This document shows, piece after piece, positions 1 to 20,480 of a DNA stretch of 64,000 nt (its first letter is position 1; every line of letters begins with the position of its first letter). Source of the DNA: Amorphochlora amoebiformis (taxonomy: Eukaryota > Cercozoa > Chlorarachniophyceae). The translations under genes were made by a program, and so were the position numbers. The notes beneath the pieces were generated by a model. It was not told the origin of the DNA and ran no database searches. It saw only the letters and a list, made by a program, of their open reading frames with translations. The stretch covers positions 347,565 to 411,564 of the forward strand of contig BAAHQB010000171.1 in NCBI GenBank assembly GCA_054601695.1, read 5' to 3'.

Positions 1-513
1 AAAATCCCTTTCTCAATGCTTCGACCACCTAAATGTCACCCTGAGTGACAAGGGGAGGGGGGTATATGCAATTAGACTGGGGGGGGTGGAGGTACGAGTG
101 GATCTTGGCAGGAAAGAGTCAGGTGCGGTGGTTTCTGGATGTAATTTAGGGAGTAGAGAGCATTACAATTGAAGGTTTTAAGACTGAGATACGTGTGTAT
201 CAGTTACAGGTGGCATCTCGGGTACTATCGGATGGGATTGGGTATGTATGCATATATGTATGTATAATGTGAACATATACAGATGTTGTAAATATATAAC
301 GAAAAATGTGTGAAACAAAAAATGTTTTTATGTTTTTAAGTATAATATATCACGTATATATTTAAACATACATATATAATATGAAAGCAACTGGAGGAAT
401 ATAATATACGTAGATGTATTTCACTAAATATATTAAACAGAAACATTTATAGTGGGAAATCATATGTATATATACTGGAGGGAATCCATATATATACAGA
501 GAGAAACATGTAC

Positions 514-556
<43 letters not shown>

Positions 557-569
557 CATATAGATGTAT

Positions 570-635
<66 letters not shown>

Positions 636-646
636 ACATGTATATG

Positions 647-677
<31 letters not shown>

Positions 678-682
678 AATAA
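1..682. other. Left edge, no confident gene
   Basis: Bases 1-240 are mixed-composition DNA. They include a possible plus-strand exon after the acceptor-like ttacag near 207-212, with a donor-like GTATGT near 241. No phase-consistent join to the exon at 689 was found. Bases 241-680 are AT-rich and end in (AT)n and (GT)n microsatellite. No promoter can be assigned. Confidence 0.4.
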
Positions 683-688
683 ATGCAG

Positions 689-770
689 GGAAACGATGTG
701 TTAGGAGAGCAGGTGGAGGATGCAATCACCCATCGACTGCAATCAGACCTTCGCAATGTCCAAGGTAAAC

Positions 771-825
<55 letters not shown>

Positions 826-829
826 ATAT

Positions 830-860
<31 letters not shown>

Positions 861-861
861 G

Positions 862-903
<42 letters not shown>

Positions 904-953
904 GTGTGTGTGTGTATGTACACATATATAGGCATTCAGAAGTATATACACAC

Positions 954-1029
<76 letters not shown>

Positions 1030-1140
1030 GTGTGTTTTTGAAGGACGGTCGTTGGCAAAAGGTATTATCGATAGATAGTTAGACTAACTAGTTGTCATGG
1101 ATGATGGATTACAGCTACAGCTGTAGGGGGAATCCCAAGC
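689..1140 (+). CDS. Unidentified gene, three short exons
   Basis: Three phase-compatible plus-strand exons lie at 689-764, 1044-1061 and 1115-1140. Exon one reads [20 protein letters not shown] and continues for five residues, ending one base into a codon. The micro-exon adds GRSLAK, again ending in phase 1. The third adds ATAVGGIPS and stops at a strong donor, GTAAGTAG. An ATG at 683 is in frame six bases before the first acceptor-like cag, so exon one could also be the start exon. Introns hold about 280 bp of (AT)n. A weaker continuation exists after tacaccag at 1648 (DSKKCGIFLYISML). The protein family is not recognised. Composition and phase support coding; the short exons keep confidence moderate. 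Confidence 0.45.
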
Positions 1141-2058
1141 GTAAGTAGACGCCCCTCCCCTTACTAACCTTAGTCATCAGCTGTGCGCATGCGTTGTGCC
1201 ATGAAAAGCTCGAGTACAATACGGACACGGCCAATTGATCTATTAAATCGCCGCACGAACTTATCTCATATGCATGATCGTGGCGGTACTACTACTGGTA
1301 CACATCTAGATTTATCGATGCACCACATTACATGCACATGCACGCTTGAGTCACAGTCTTGATTATGTCGTGCACTGTAATGATATACCGTACATTCTCA
1401 TGACAGTATACTAGTATATCATTATACTACTTACTAGCTGAGATATACCAGTATCTAGAGTATAATCTAGATAATAATAGAAATATGTGAGGCCGAATCA
1501 TACTAGTCATATATAATGCATATGTTTGTAAAAATTCCTTTTTGCACTTGTATAAATATATTACAATATATATATATATATATTTATATTACACATATGT
1601 ATGCATATACATATGCATTAATTTTGGTTTTCCCACTCATACACCAGGACTCCAAAAAATGCGGCATCTTCCTATATATATCAATGTTAGTACATGTGTC
1701 TAGTCTAGTAGTCACTCTAGTGTGTGTGACATTGCCTACTAATCCAGAATTAAAAATCTACTACATCTTCGTGCTACGAATCGTGTATATATCTAGATAT
1801 ATATGTATACATCTATATAATATATATATATATATAATATGATATATCTATATATCTAGATATACACACATTTATCTTGTTTTTCATATCCTAGAAAAAA
1901 GAGATAAATATGTATATAAAATCTAGATCAGAATGCATGTGTGTGTTTATGTTGATTGTTGACAATTTGACATACATACGTATTCAATATTAGTTATATA
2001 TATATATATATATCTAGTATATATCATATATATATATATATAGCTATATCTATATATA

Positions 2059-2098
<40 letters not shown>

Positions 2099-2163
2099 AG
2101 ATATAAATATATGTATATATATAATATGATATATATTATATACACACATAGATTATACATATG

Positions 2164-2199
<36 letters not shown>

Positions 2200-2226
2200 C
2201 ATACATACATATATATATATACACAT

Positions 2227-2271
<45 letters not shown>

Positions 2272-2569
2272 CTATATTTATTCAATATCAGTCAATAAAT
2301 CAATGCACAAATCCCAATTGATAGGCGAAATTTCAATACAAACGGGGTTGGCGAGGCAGTTAACCACAGACCATCCACCGTCAGAGCTGGCTTCTTTCGG
2401 GCGCCACTCCATCATTCTTTACATTCCTTCTCCGTCATACTTTCACTTTTTCTTTTTTGTTCGTCATGCAGTATTGCCACTTTGACTGGGGTGAAAACAT
2501 CCTAGAATCTATATTACATTGTACTTCGCTCAGCAGTTAAAATGTCTGCTCCGAAATCCGACGGGTGGC
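1141..2569. repeat. AT-rich intergenic stretch with (AT)n blocks
   Basis: This is AT-rich DNA with (AT)n tracts around 1565-1585, 1800-1860, 1995-2250 and many CTAGAT/ATCTAG words. Bases 2280-2569 have normal composition and are probably the 3' flank of the minus-strand kinase gene. Apart from a possible exon at 1648 (see the previous gene) no coding signal was seen. Confidence 0.6.
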
Positions 2570-4378
2570 CTAAAAGTTGCCGACAACGGTGAAGCGCCCT
2601 CTCTGGGCATTGCGGGTAATGTCAGCCTCGCCAGGCTCGATATCTTTGGTCGTACCAGTTTCCGGTTTCTTCCCCTTGGAATCGGGTTGGGATTCGTGCC
2701 CTGTGACGACGAAGAAGCGGCCCTTGAAATATCCGGTCCTCCCTTCCTGGTTGGTCACCGGCAGGGTTTTTATGGGCGGAGGATTGTCGACGAGATTCTC
2801 GTCGTCCATTTCCATATGATCATCGCCATCTCCGGCATACCCAGCTTCCAGCCTCCTCCCTTTAGTCCACACCTTCACGACATTTGATAACCGCCGGGAT
2901 GCCTTGCGCTTGCTGCGGCCGCCACTTATGGGGCGGCTGAACTGCTCGCGCAGCGCCGGAGGGGTTGCCTCGCTGGAGACGGTGACGGCCTTCGGTGAGA
3001 CCACTAGCTTGAGCTCCATCCTAACTTTATCATCGCCCTCTTCCATCAAAGACATGTCCGAGGGAATCCGGTCTTCTAAGGGAGCAAGACACTTCATTTT
3101 GGGGGTGGGCGGCGGCAGGTTAAATAATGGGCAGGGCAGGGCCCGGTTTATCCTATTCGGCTCCTCTCGAATGAGCGACTTTCCTGAAGGTAAAGGCGTG
3201 CTGGCGTTGGGGTCTCTGTGGTGTGGATAGAGGGAGCTCTTGAGAAGGATCGGATCGATCACCGTCTGGCGCAGCAAGTCTGAGTTTCTTGCGTTCCGGA
3301 AGAACGCATGGTGCAGCAACCGCTTGGCTGTTGGGCGATCACTGGGGTTGGTCTTGAGGCACGCGGCGACCAAGCGATGGAAGGACTTTGGCAGCTTGGT
3401 TTGCTTTTCAAAGTCGTCGTAAGAGGACTCAGCTTTCGGCGGCGGAAGCTTGAGTATATTGACCAATGCCTTCATAGGGGGCAAGTCAGCGTAAGGTGCC
3501 TTGCCATACGCCAGCTCAAGTGCCGTGATACCAAACGACCAAATATCAGCTTTATTGTTGTAAGCGTGCTTCTGCTCGATCACCTCGGGGGCCATCCAGT
3601 AGTACGTCCCGACGAAGGTGTGAGTCGACTCCTCATCACGACAGGCGCCGAAGTCTGCGAGTTTGACATGGCCAATCTTCGATAGTAGCAGATTGGACGC
3701 CTTGATATCACGGTGCATCCGAGGTGACGCGTGCAAGTACTCGATTCCTCTCAGAGCTTGCCGTAGTATGGTGGCCAAGATCTTGGGGTCCTTGATGCCT
3801 TCCGGGAACGTGTTGACGAGCAGCGAGTAGCATGAGCACAACTCCAGAGGCATGACTATCCACAACTCCTCGCAATTCTTGAGTTGGTGGAGAAATGCCG
3901 CGTGAATCTGGATCACGTTGGGGTGAGAAAGGGCGCGCATGGACGCGATCTCGCTATGAATCTCCTCGACGTCAAGGTTCGCGGAATTCATAATTTTGAC
4001 TGCCACCTCCGCCTTGGTTTCCGTCTTAGCCGCGCTGATGGCTCTTATTACCCTTTCCACACTGCTCTCTGGCTCTATGTCGCTTGCAATGGATTTGGCC
4101 TTCCTGTTGCCTTCTAGCTCCTCGCCAAGCAGCTTGGTGAGCAACGTTCTCGAGTGATCCAGTAGTGTCTTGGGATTCTTGCGATAGTTTGAATTCATAA
4201 GCAAGCGCATGGCCTTTGCAGAGACTCCCAATTTGGTAGCTTCGGTCTGGAAGGTTTTCCAGTCTATGTCACATACCACTGCCCTGTGAATTACCCCATT
4301 TCCCCCCCGTCCAATCTCTTCCTTGAGTCTGTAGGCGTATCTTGACGCAGGATAGCGATGTGTCTTCGTTGAAGCCAT
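2570..4378 (-). CDS. STE20/GCK-family serine/threonine kinase (OSR1/SPAK-like)
   Basis: A 602-codon open frame starting at the ATG at 4378-4376. Kinase landmarks are in order: glycine loop GRGGNG (23-28), VAVK lysine K128, alpha-C glutamate E143, HRDIKASN (222-229), DFG 242-244, activation segment FVGTYYWMAPE ending at 265, DIWSFGITALELAYGKAPY (278-296). The T-loop and subdomain VIII-IX wording is typical of the GCK/OSR1 group, which signals in stress, ion-transport and cytoskeletal pathways. All catalytic residues are present, so it should be active. Two oddities: an 84-codon segment (35-118) sits between the glycine loop and the lysine and has intron-like borders, and the C-tail (about residues 385-602) has no recognisable CCT domain but carries two RFxV motifs (554-557 and 595-598, the latter near the end). 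The gene diverges from the basic-protein gene at 4998. The substrate is unknown. Confidence 0.92.
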   Translation of the reverse strand: MASTKTHRYPASRYAYRLKEEIGRGGNGVIHRAVVCDIDWKTFQTEATKLGVSAKAMRLLMNSNYRKNPKTLLDHSRTLLTKLLGEELEGNRKAKSIASDIEPESSVERVIRAISAAKTETKAEVAVKIMNSANLDVEEIHSEIASMRALSHPNVIQIHAAFLHQLKNCEELWIVMPLELCSCYSLLVNTFPEGIKDPKILATILRQALRGIEYLHASPRMHRDIKASNLLLSKIGHVKLADFGACRDEESTHTFVGTYYWMAPEVIEQKHAYNNKADIWSFGITALELAYGKAPYADLPPMKALVNILKLPPPKAESSYDDFEKQTKLPKSFHRLVAACLKTNPSDRPTAKRLLHHAFFRNARNSDLLRQTVIDPILLKSSLYPHHRDPNASTPLPSGKSLIREEPNRINRALPCPLFNLPPPTPKMKCLAPLEDRIPSDMSLMEEGDDKVRMELKLVVSPKAVTVSSEATPPALREQFSRPISGGRSKRKASRRLSNVVKVWTKGRRLEAGYAGDGDDHMEMDDENLVDNPPPIKTLPVTNQEGRTGYFKGRFFVVTGHESQPDSKGKKPETGTTKDIEPGEADITRNAQRGRFTVVGNF

Positions 4379-4997
4379 GTTTTTCGCCTTGCCTGGGGTT
4401 TACGGATCTTTAGACCAGTGGGTTGCTAGCTCAGGCAGCCAAGAGTCGAAAATTTTCAGCTAGACTACAGTTGGTTGGAAAGCTACCTGTTATGCACCCA
4501 CGAAGTTGCGGTAGTATGGTGGAGTCCGTCCGGATAGTATGGTGGAGTGTGTGCGGCGTAGTCTTTGCTTTCTCCGAGGCCTCTTCGCCGTCCGCGTGGC
4601 CACCGTGTTGAGCCGGTGCCAACTTTGTCGCTTACACAAACCCGCCTAAGCTTCACCAGCGAAATGGATTCCGTGATAAAAATGGTTTATGGCAAAACCA
4701 ACTAAAACAATACAAAAGTTGTTTGGAAAACAAAACTTCGCCTCGTGTACGGACTCGAGTCGTCACTCGACTACGCATGAAGGAGTGAATTCACCTGATT
4801 AAGGCCACCCATATTGTCCCACAGTGGTCACTGGTCCCACGGTGACTGTGACTCGCGCTCAACGAATCTTTCTGCCTGCACGCCCTAGTCTAGTGTGACG
4901 CTGCCAGGGTCCGGACCTCCACTCCAACCCTTCAAGGAACTCCAGCGGACTGTGCAAACCACCAAAATAACACGCGACTAAGTCCCAGTCTCTATCC
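4379..4997. promoter_or_regulatory. Divergent intergenic region
   Basis: 619 bp separate the start codons of the minus-strand kinase and the plus-strand basic protein. Composition is balanced, unlike the AT-rich surroundings, and there are no microsatellites. It probably holds both promoters. No TATA element at a convincing distance was identified. Confidence 0.4.
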
Positions 4998-5690
4998 ATG
5001 GATGCAGACACTTTTTACGATATCGTCTTTCCCCAAAAACCCAGCAAATTCCCACACAGTCGATCGAAATCCGTCCTACACCACCCATGCTGCCCAAGTG
5101 ACGCACATCGCCCTCCAAAGAAATCAAAAATAGTTTTCCAACCCAGCGCCAGTGCAAGACAGCCAATGAAGCTGACAATCAGTAGGCCTCCATTGGGGAG
5201 TATCACCAATATCAAACATTATAGGAAACCCCAAACTGCTCCTATCTCACGAGCCAGCAAGACCGGTAAGGAGAGCCTTCCCGGCTCACCCGTCTTTTCT
5301 CGCTATTCTCCCCGGCTCTCCACTCCATCTCCCCCTTCCATGCCCCCGCCGCCGTCACCAAAGCAGAAGAAGCACTGGGTGCGTCGCCTTAAGAGAGACA
5401 AGAAAAGCAACACGCGCAAGGAAAGAGAGACATCCAACATATCTTCTCGTTTGGCCCAAAGGAATTCTCAGAGCAAGGATTCGGAAAGCATCTCAGCCAT
5501 TTCTGCGGTGAACGTTTCGATTCTCAACCCGATGCCGAGGCCGGAGGGGGGCGACAAGGGGTGGAAGTGCTGGTGCTTTCCTGGTAGGATAATATTTTAT
5601 GCGAGTATACACTATCGAATCCGTGTTGTTGTCTCCTCCGCTCTCGTAAAATGTTAAATGTAGATGACATATACGTGTACACACATATAC

Positions 5691-5730
<40 letters not shown>

Positions 5731-6004
5731 TAAAACATCTTTATAAACATGTGTAAATATATTTACACGTATAAATGTAAATAATATTTGTAATACATCT
5801 AAATGCACAAATATCCCAGGCCAAGGCAAACACGTACAGGAGGACGGATACAATGCCCGAGCCAAAAAGCCAGTTCCCCTAGTAGAAGAAAACAGGCAAA
5901 TCGTCTCTGGTCACGTTGTCAACTTGGCAGCCCGGACTGGCTATCAGGCAAAAAGTTGTCCAAATTCCAACAACCCACATCCGGCGACAGCTGTTTCGGT
6001 GTGA
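4998..6004 (+). CDS. Two-exon basic, Pro/Ser-rich protein, unidentified
   Basis: Exon 1 is 4998-5583 (ATG, 195 codons plus one base) with donor CCTG|GTAGGA. Exon 2 is 5820-6004 after atatcccag. The join is in phase and gives about 256 residues ending at TGA 6002-6004. The intron (236 nt) contains an (AT)n block. The protein is Lys/Arg/Ser/Pro-rich, with a poly-Pro stretch MPPPPSPKQKKHWVRRLKRD (about 114-133) that looks like a nuclear or nucleic-acid-binding basic patch. The exon junction reads WKCWCFPGQGKH. No signal peptide or domain is recognised. The stop lies within about 20 bp of a copia RNase H relic, so the present C-terminus may have been created by that insertion. Confidence 0.6.
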
Positions 6005-6007
6005 GTA

Positions 6008-6300
6008 ATTCGGGGCTTGGTGACAACTACGGTTCGCTGGCTGAATTTGGTGTAAATCTTGACAGACCAGTGAACATTAACGAAGACAACCAACCAGCAA
6101 TTGCAATTGCGACCAAGGAAGGTCTATCAAAGAAGAGCCGCTCGATACGAGTTTCATACCACAACGTTAGGTATTCGATACGAGCAAAGGAGGTAAGGCT
6201 GATAAAGGTCGCCAGTGAGGATAACGTCGCTGACATACTTACCAAACCTTTGGCTAACCATCCACATAAAAGACTATTCGTTAAAATGTTCCAAACCTGA
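6008..6300 (+). mobile_element. Ty1/copia retrotransposon relic (RNase H end)
   Basis: A plus-strand frame here reads like the C-terminal part of a copia-type RNase H: PVNINEDNQPAIAIA (DNQ is the conserved active-site context), then SYHNVR, then DNVADILTKPL, ending in a TGA just after 6297. This order (EDNQ.AI / YH..R / D..TK.L) is diagnostic for Ty1/copia polyprotein ends. Only about 90 codons remain; no integrase or reverse transcriptase precedes it. Beyond the stop, 6301-6420 could be polypurine tract and LTR sequence (a TGTTGG appears at 6358), but no second LTR was found. It is a relic. Confidence 0.75.
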
Positions 6301-6554
6301 GTGAATGTGGGAGGCAGAACGGACTGGTGAACATTCCACCTAGTGAGCGTTGGTGACTGTTGGACCATTATCGAGGCTTGATCACCCGTCGAGGTGGGGC
6401 AACACACCTGTCATAGCTCTGCCGGAACGCGAAGCCAGACCATTCTACCAAGGGTGAAAACATAAAGATACACATATTTACATATGTATATGTATATATG
6501 TGGACAATAAACATTCCGAGGAGTACATATACCTTTGAGGGGGCGTACACAAAT

Positions 6555-6900
6555 GAATGAAAGAAGTGGTTTTTCGGATTTTTCTCCACGAATTCAATAT
6601 ATTTAAAGTGGTTTTTGCAACACTTTCCACTAGAAATAAAAAGAAGTGGTTTTCGAATTTTTCTCCACGAATTAAATATATTTAAAGTGGTTTTTGCAAT
6701 ACTTTCCACTAGGAAAAAAAGAATTACAAGTGGTTTTTACATAGTTTTCCACTAAAAATATAGGTAAAAGTACCTCAGTGGTTTTTAAAATTTTTTCTCC
6801 ACACAAATAGAAACATAAGTGTTTTTTTTTTAAAACAAGTTTTCCGCTACAGATACATAAGTTTTTTTTTTTTCACGAGTGGTTTTTCTTAAATTTTTAT
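6555..6900 (+). repeat. Degenerate tandem repeat with GTGGTTTTT...CCAC units
   Basis: Units beginning AGTGGTTTTT and ending (C)TCCAC or TTCCACTAG recur at least seven times. The first pair (6561-6651 and 6646-6713) is nearly identical and later copies decay. Each unit has short self-complementary GTGG/CCAC ends. It lies just downstream of the copia relic and may be derived from its LTR. Confidence 0.6.
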
Positions 6901-6926
6901 ATACATATATATCTAGATATATGCTA

Positions 6927-6970
<44 letters not shown>

Positions 6971-7714
6971 ACTAGTTATATGATTTATATCTAGTATATC
7001 ATAGCGACTAGAGTCTAGAGAGTCTCAGAGACTCAGCCAAAATCTAGTATGTGTGTACATCTAGATACGTGATACATATAAGGCCTATCTACAGCTATGG
7101 ACTTTTTCTACCCCGGCACCAACCTAGATTCAGAACTTAGACTCAGAGCTAGAGACTAGAGAGAGTCTAGAGAGTAGTCTAGCGACATTTAAATTTACTT
7201 TAGATACTGCGGCGCGCTAGCTCGTGCTGTGCATCATGCATGATGTGTATAGTATTGTGTACCATTACTTCGGCGTTATCTAGGTTATTACAATATATAT
7301 TGTGTATATCTAGATAATAGAAGATTCTACTAGTTCTAGGCTAAGACTAGTATTAGTCTAGTAAGAAAGCTAGAGTACAGTCGTCGTTACTCTAGTTACT
7401 CTACTTGTCGAGTACTATGTATGATACTATCTATACTATACTATCTAGACTATGGCAGTTATGTGATATGTCAGCATGTGCTATCTGCAGATGTGCATGT
7501 TAATTCTCTAGATTCTTTGAATTTCTTTCCATGGCTACTAGGGCTAGGCTCAAGAATCAAGTCCCTCGGATTACGCGAACGTACGATACGTTTAAGATTA
7601 ATTAACTTGTGTGATTGTAGGTCTAGTAGGTGCTCGGGCAATTGCAAGATCTGGACAAGACTCTTAGCGGCTAGTTGGGACAATACCGGTGTAGCTAGGT
7701 ATAGCTACTCAGAG
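6901..7714. other. Intergenic, no gene seen
   Basis: AT-rich DNA with one (AT)n block near 6930-6958 and numerous CTAG/TCTAGA words. No phase-consistent exon was recognised. It forms the 3' flank of the minus-strand gene ending at 7715. Confidence 0.5.
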
Positions 7715-10361
<2,647 letters not shown>

Positions 10362-10416
10362 CTTCCTATATATATATATAATATTATATGTATATATATT
10401 ATATATATATATATAG

Positions 10417-10449
<33 letters not shown>

Positions 10450-10597
10450 TATAAAATATATGTATATATGTATATAGACATGCTCATCTAATATCAATGC
10501 ACAACACCTACTGTATAACATGAACCTATGTATGTATAAATATAAACAAATATATACATATATTTATAAATATGCACATATAATATACATACATAAC

Positions 10598-10685
<88 letters not shown>

Positions 10686-10689
10686 CATG

Positions 10690-11470
10690 TTGATATGTGA
10701 TGTGTGATGTGAGACTATATCTGATGATATGTGATGTAATGATATGTGATGTATTGATGTGTGATATGTTGATATGTGATGTGTAGATATGTGATGTATT
10801 GATATGTGATGTATTGATATGTGATGTATTGATATGTGATGTATTGACATGTGATGTGTTGATATATGATGTATTGATATGTGATGTATTGATATGTAAT
10901 GTAACATGTTGTGTATTGATATGTGATGTATTGATATGTGATGTATTGATATGTAATGTAACATGTTGTGTATTGATATGTGATGTATTGATATGTGATG
11001 TGTTGATATTTGATGTATTAATATGTGATGTATTGATATGTGATGTGTTGATATGTGATGTATTGACATGTGATGTGTTGATATGTGATGTATTGATATG
11101 TGATGCGTTGATATATGATGTGTTGTTATGATGTGTTGATATATGATGTGTTGATATCTGATGTATTGATATGTGATGTGTTGATATGTGATGTGTTGAT
11201 ATGTGATGTGTTGATATGTGATGAATTGATATGTGATGTATTGATATGTGATGTGTTGATATGTGATGTATTGATATGTGATGTATTGACATGTGATGTG
11301 TTGATATGTGATGTATTGATATGTGATGTGTGGATGGGGCACGTGATGTGTGAATGCGTGACGTGATGTGTTGATGTGATGTGTTGACGTGATGTGTTGA
11401 TGTGATGTGTTGATGTGATGTGTTGATATGTGATGTGTTGATATGTGATGTGTTGATGTGATGCGGTATG
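10690..11470. repeat. 15-bp minisatellite, about 50 copies
   Basis: The unit TTGATATGTGATGTA repeats from about 10690 to 11330, with a decayed TTGATGTGATGTG form to 11470. The period is a multiple of three and contains no fixed stop in several frames. This creates long open frames on both strands (ICDVL repeats on plus, HISTH repeats on minus) that are artefacts of the repeat. Confidence 0.9.
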
Positions 11471-11509
11471 TGATGGTGTTGGGAGGGACCTGGGAGGACA
11501 TTGTCGTTG

Positions 11510-11688
11510 ACAGATAGAGATATTACATATTCGAAAGGAACCTGACAGATAGGGATATTACATATTCGAAAGGAACCTGACAGATAGGGATATTACATAT
11601 TCGAAAGAAACCTGACAGATAGAGATATTACATATTCGAAAGAAACCTGACAGATAGGGATATTACATATTCGAAAGGAACCTAACAA
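11510..11688. repeat. About 35-bp tandem repeat, five copies
   Basis: The unit begins CTGACAGATAGGGATATTAC and continues ATATTCGAAAGGAAC. It occurs five times with only one or two substitutions per copy, which indicates recent expansion. Confidence 0.9.
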
Positions 11689-11712
11689 TTCAATAACACT
11701 CCATGCACACAC

Positions 11713-11715
<3 letters not shown>

Positions 11716-11751
<36 letters not shown>

Positions 11752-11766
11752 AAAAATTCATATCGA

Positions 11767-11844
<78 letters not shown>

Positions 11845-11914
11845 GTGTGTGTGTGTATGCAAACACAAACACACACACACACAAAGATATACACACATAT
11901 ACACATACACATAC

Positions 11915-11978
<64 letters not shown>

Positions 11979-12479
11979 TGTACCAGCCAGAGGAGGATTT
12001 GTCCAAAGCACAGGATTTCCATTGTGGAAAAGTAATGATAGTAAAAATACCTAAGTTAAGTCATAAAGTACAAATATTTAAATATTGGTACAGTGGTACT
12101 ACAAATACCCAAGTAATGTAATGCTAGTAAAAATACCTAAGTATAATAATAATAAAAGTAAAATTACCTAAGTAATGGTTGTACAAATAACTAACCATAC
12201 TCAACGATGTGCAAGTGTATATACTACACCCAACAATTTCCATCCATGTACAGGTAAGAGTATATAAGTGTATGCACTACATGTGCATGTCACTATTTTC
12301 CTCATGACATGGATATTACGTGTAAATAGCTAAGAATATCCAACAATATGTAAGTGTGTATGTCAGCAGTCATGACATGGATATTACGAGTGAAAAATAT
12401 CTAACATTATAAAACAAAAATGTGTTAACGAATGCACTACATATCACTATTTTCGACACGGATATCAATATTGATTAAA

Positions 12480-12545
<66 letters not shown>

Positions 12546-12558
12546 ACACACATATATA

Positions 12559-12609
<51 letters not shown>

Positions 12610-12758
12610 ATATTATCTATATTTAAAAATATAAGTATATATCTGAGAGTTGATACATACCAAAGCCAGCAAGCATTATCAACTACCATCAAACCTAAAC
12701 ATCAATTATGTTTATTACAAATATACTCATAACTACACACACACATATATATATATAT

Positions 12759-12818
<60 letters not shown>

Positions 12819-12854
12819 GTACTGTAATAAATATGTATATGTGCGTATTTGCAA

Positions 12855-12886
<32 letters not shown>

Positions 12887-13055
12887 CTTATGTATATATT
12901 ATAAATTTTATATGTACATACGTACCATTTACATGTATACGTAATATATTTATACACCCACACACATACGTATATATATATATATATGTATATATATATG
13001 TGTTGTGTGTGTTTTTGTGTGTATATGTATTCCACAGAATATGTTTGATGTGTAC
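11716..13055. other. AT-rich region without a confident gene
   Basis: (AT)n blocks lie at 11716-11745, 11775-11840, 11920-11975, 12485-12605 and smaller ones to 12890. Between them, 11980-12480 is moderately AT-rich unique DNA containing short repeats (AAAATACCTAAGTA, GACATGGATATTACG). A possible minus-strand exon fragment ends at a donor near 11986. Nothing more can be supported. Confidence 0.5.
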
Positions 13056-13129
13056 CGACACTGGCGAGCAGCCAGGGGTTTGTTAGGCCTTGGATTCGGG
13101 GATAGTCGCGTAGTAACTGGTAGTAGCAC
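13056..13129 (-). CDS. Orphan coding exon
   Basis: A minus-strand exon is bounded by acceptor tgttag|G and donor GTCG|GTACAC. It reads [20 protein letters not shown] followed by LASV (phase 2 in, phase 1 out). The amino-acid pattern looks coding, and the other frames are broken or unlikely. It may be an upstream exon of the Gly-rich gene (7715-10361) or belong to a separate gene. No partner exon in matching phase was found, and no family is recognised. Confidence 0.4.
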
Positions 13130-13186
13130 CTAACAAAACACGACAATTACACACATATATATACATATACAATACATATAAATATA

Positions 13187-13301
<115 letters not shown>

Positions 13302-13341
13302 TATAAAAATAATATGTATATATACAAAATTTAATATATAT

Positions 13342-13372
<31 letters not shown>

Positions 13373-13373
13373 T

Positions 13374-13415
<42 letters not shown>

Positions 13416-13557
13416 ACATACATACATAGATACAAACACATAGACATGGGCAGAGAAGCGGAAGGTGTTTTTGAGTATACATGATTGATCCAATACACAC
13501 ATACATACATACATACATACATATATACATACTTACATACATACATACATACACATA

Positions 13558-13769
13558 TGAGGTGGTGGTTCTGGTGGTGTGATACCCGTGTGCCGCTATG
13601 CCAATGCAAACGTAAGTGTAAGGAAGTTCCTCTAGGAACAAAATCAGATGCACTCCCAACACCACCTGTCGACAACGAATCAACCATCACCACACATACC
13701 GCTAAGGCTGCATATTGCAATCGTTGCGAGTCAATATTACAACAATATGAGTGTTTCTCACCATCTTAA
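13558..13769 (+). CDS. Small Cys/Trp-rich open frame, uncertain
   Basis: From an ATG at 13558 the plus frame encodes about 70 residues: MRWWFWWCDTRVPLCQCKRK, then a Pro/Thr/Ser stretch and a C-terminal CNRCES...YEC with a TAA at about 13767-13769. Six or more cysteines in CxC and CxxC spacing are visible. It is flanked by (ACAT)n microsatellite. An opposite-strand frame overlaps it and looks less protein-like. It could be a single-exon small gene, a last exon, or chance. Confidence 0.3.
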
Positions 13770-13779
13770 TTCTTCGGCT

Positions 13780-14714
<935 letters not shown>

Positions 14715-14781
14715 TGACGGCAAGCGACAGCCAAATGATGAACACGTAGAGAGACGTGTAGATTAGCGCGCTCCAGATCAT
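14715..14781 (-). CDS. Possible first exon with membrane/signal segment
   Basis: The minus ATG at 14781 opens MIWSALIYTSLYVFIIWLSL followed by AV, a hydrophobic signal-peptide-like or membrane segment, then a donor TCA|GTACGT at 14714. The frame stays open far beyond (to 14344), so the exon may be longer. The start is 128 bp from the divergent start at 14909. No family is recognised and no second exon was identified. Confidence 0.35.
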
Positions 14782-14908
14782 CTTTTTCTGTGTTTTAGGG
14801 TCACCGGACTCCGTGTGGGGGGACGGGACGGCGGGCGAAAAGATATAAATTTAGCAGAATTAAATTATTTATTTTTAATTTCGTCACAATTTGTCGGGAA
14901 TTTGACAG

Positions 14909-20294
<5,386 letters not shown>

Positions 20295-20422
20295 CTTACG
20301 GAGAATAAATTCATAAATATCAAATTGTATAATTATACATGTACTAGATGTAACATCTACTAGATCTACTATCAGAACAATACATGTATATATATATATA
20401 TATATATCATGATATATACACA

Positions 20423-20480
<58 letters not shown>

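Noticed and set aside
360-1045. Open frames of alternating Tyr/Ile across the (AT)n tracts, here and throughout the window
   Set aside because: They are translations of dinucleotide repeats, open on both strands in several frames, with no other coding signal.
10599-11501. 300-residue frame with HISTHH repeats (minus) and ICDVL frames (plus)
   Set aside because: They come from the 15-bp minisatellite, whose period is a multiple of three, so frames stay open by chance on both strands.
13331-13720. Minus-strand frame MQYAALAVCVVMVDSL...
   Set aside because: It runs into (AT)n and (ATGT)n repeat translation. The opposite-strand Cys-rich frame is at least as plausible, and neither has partner exons.
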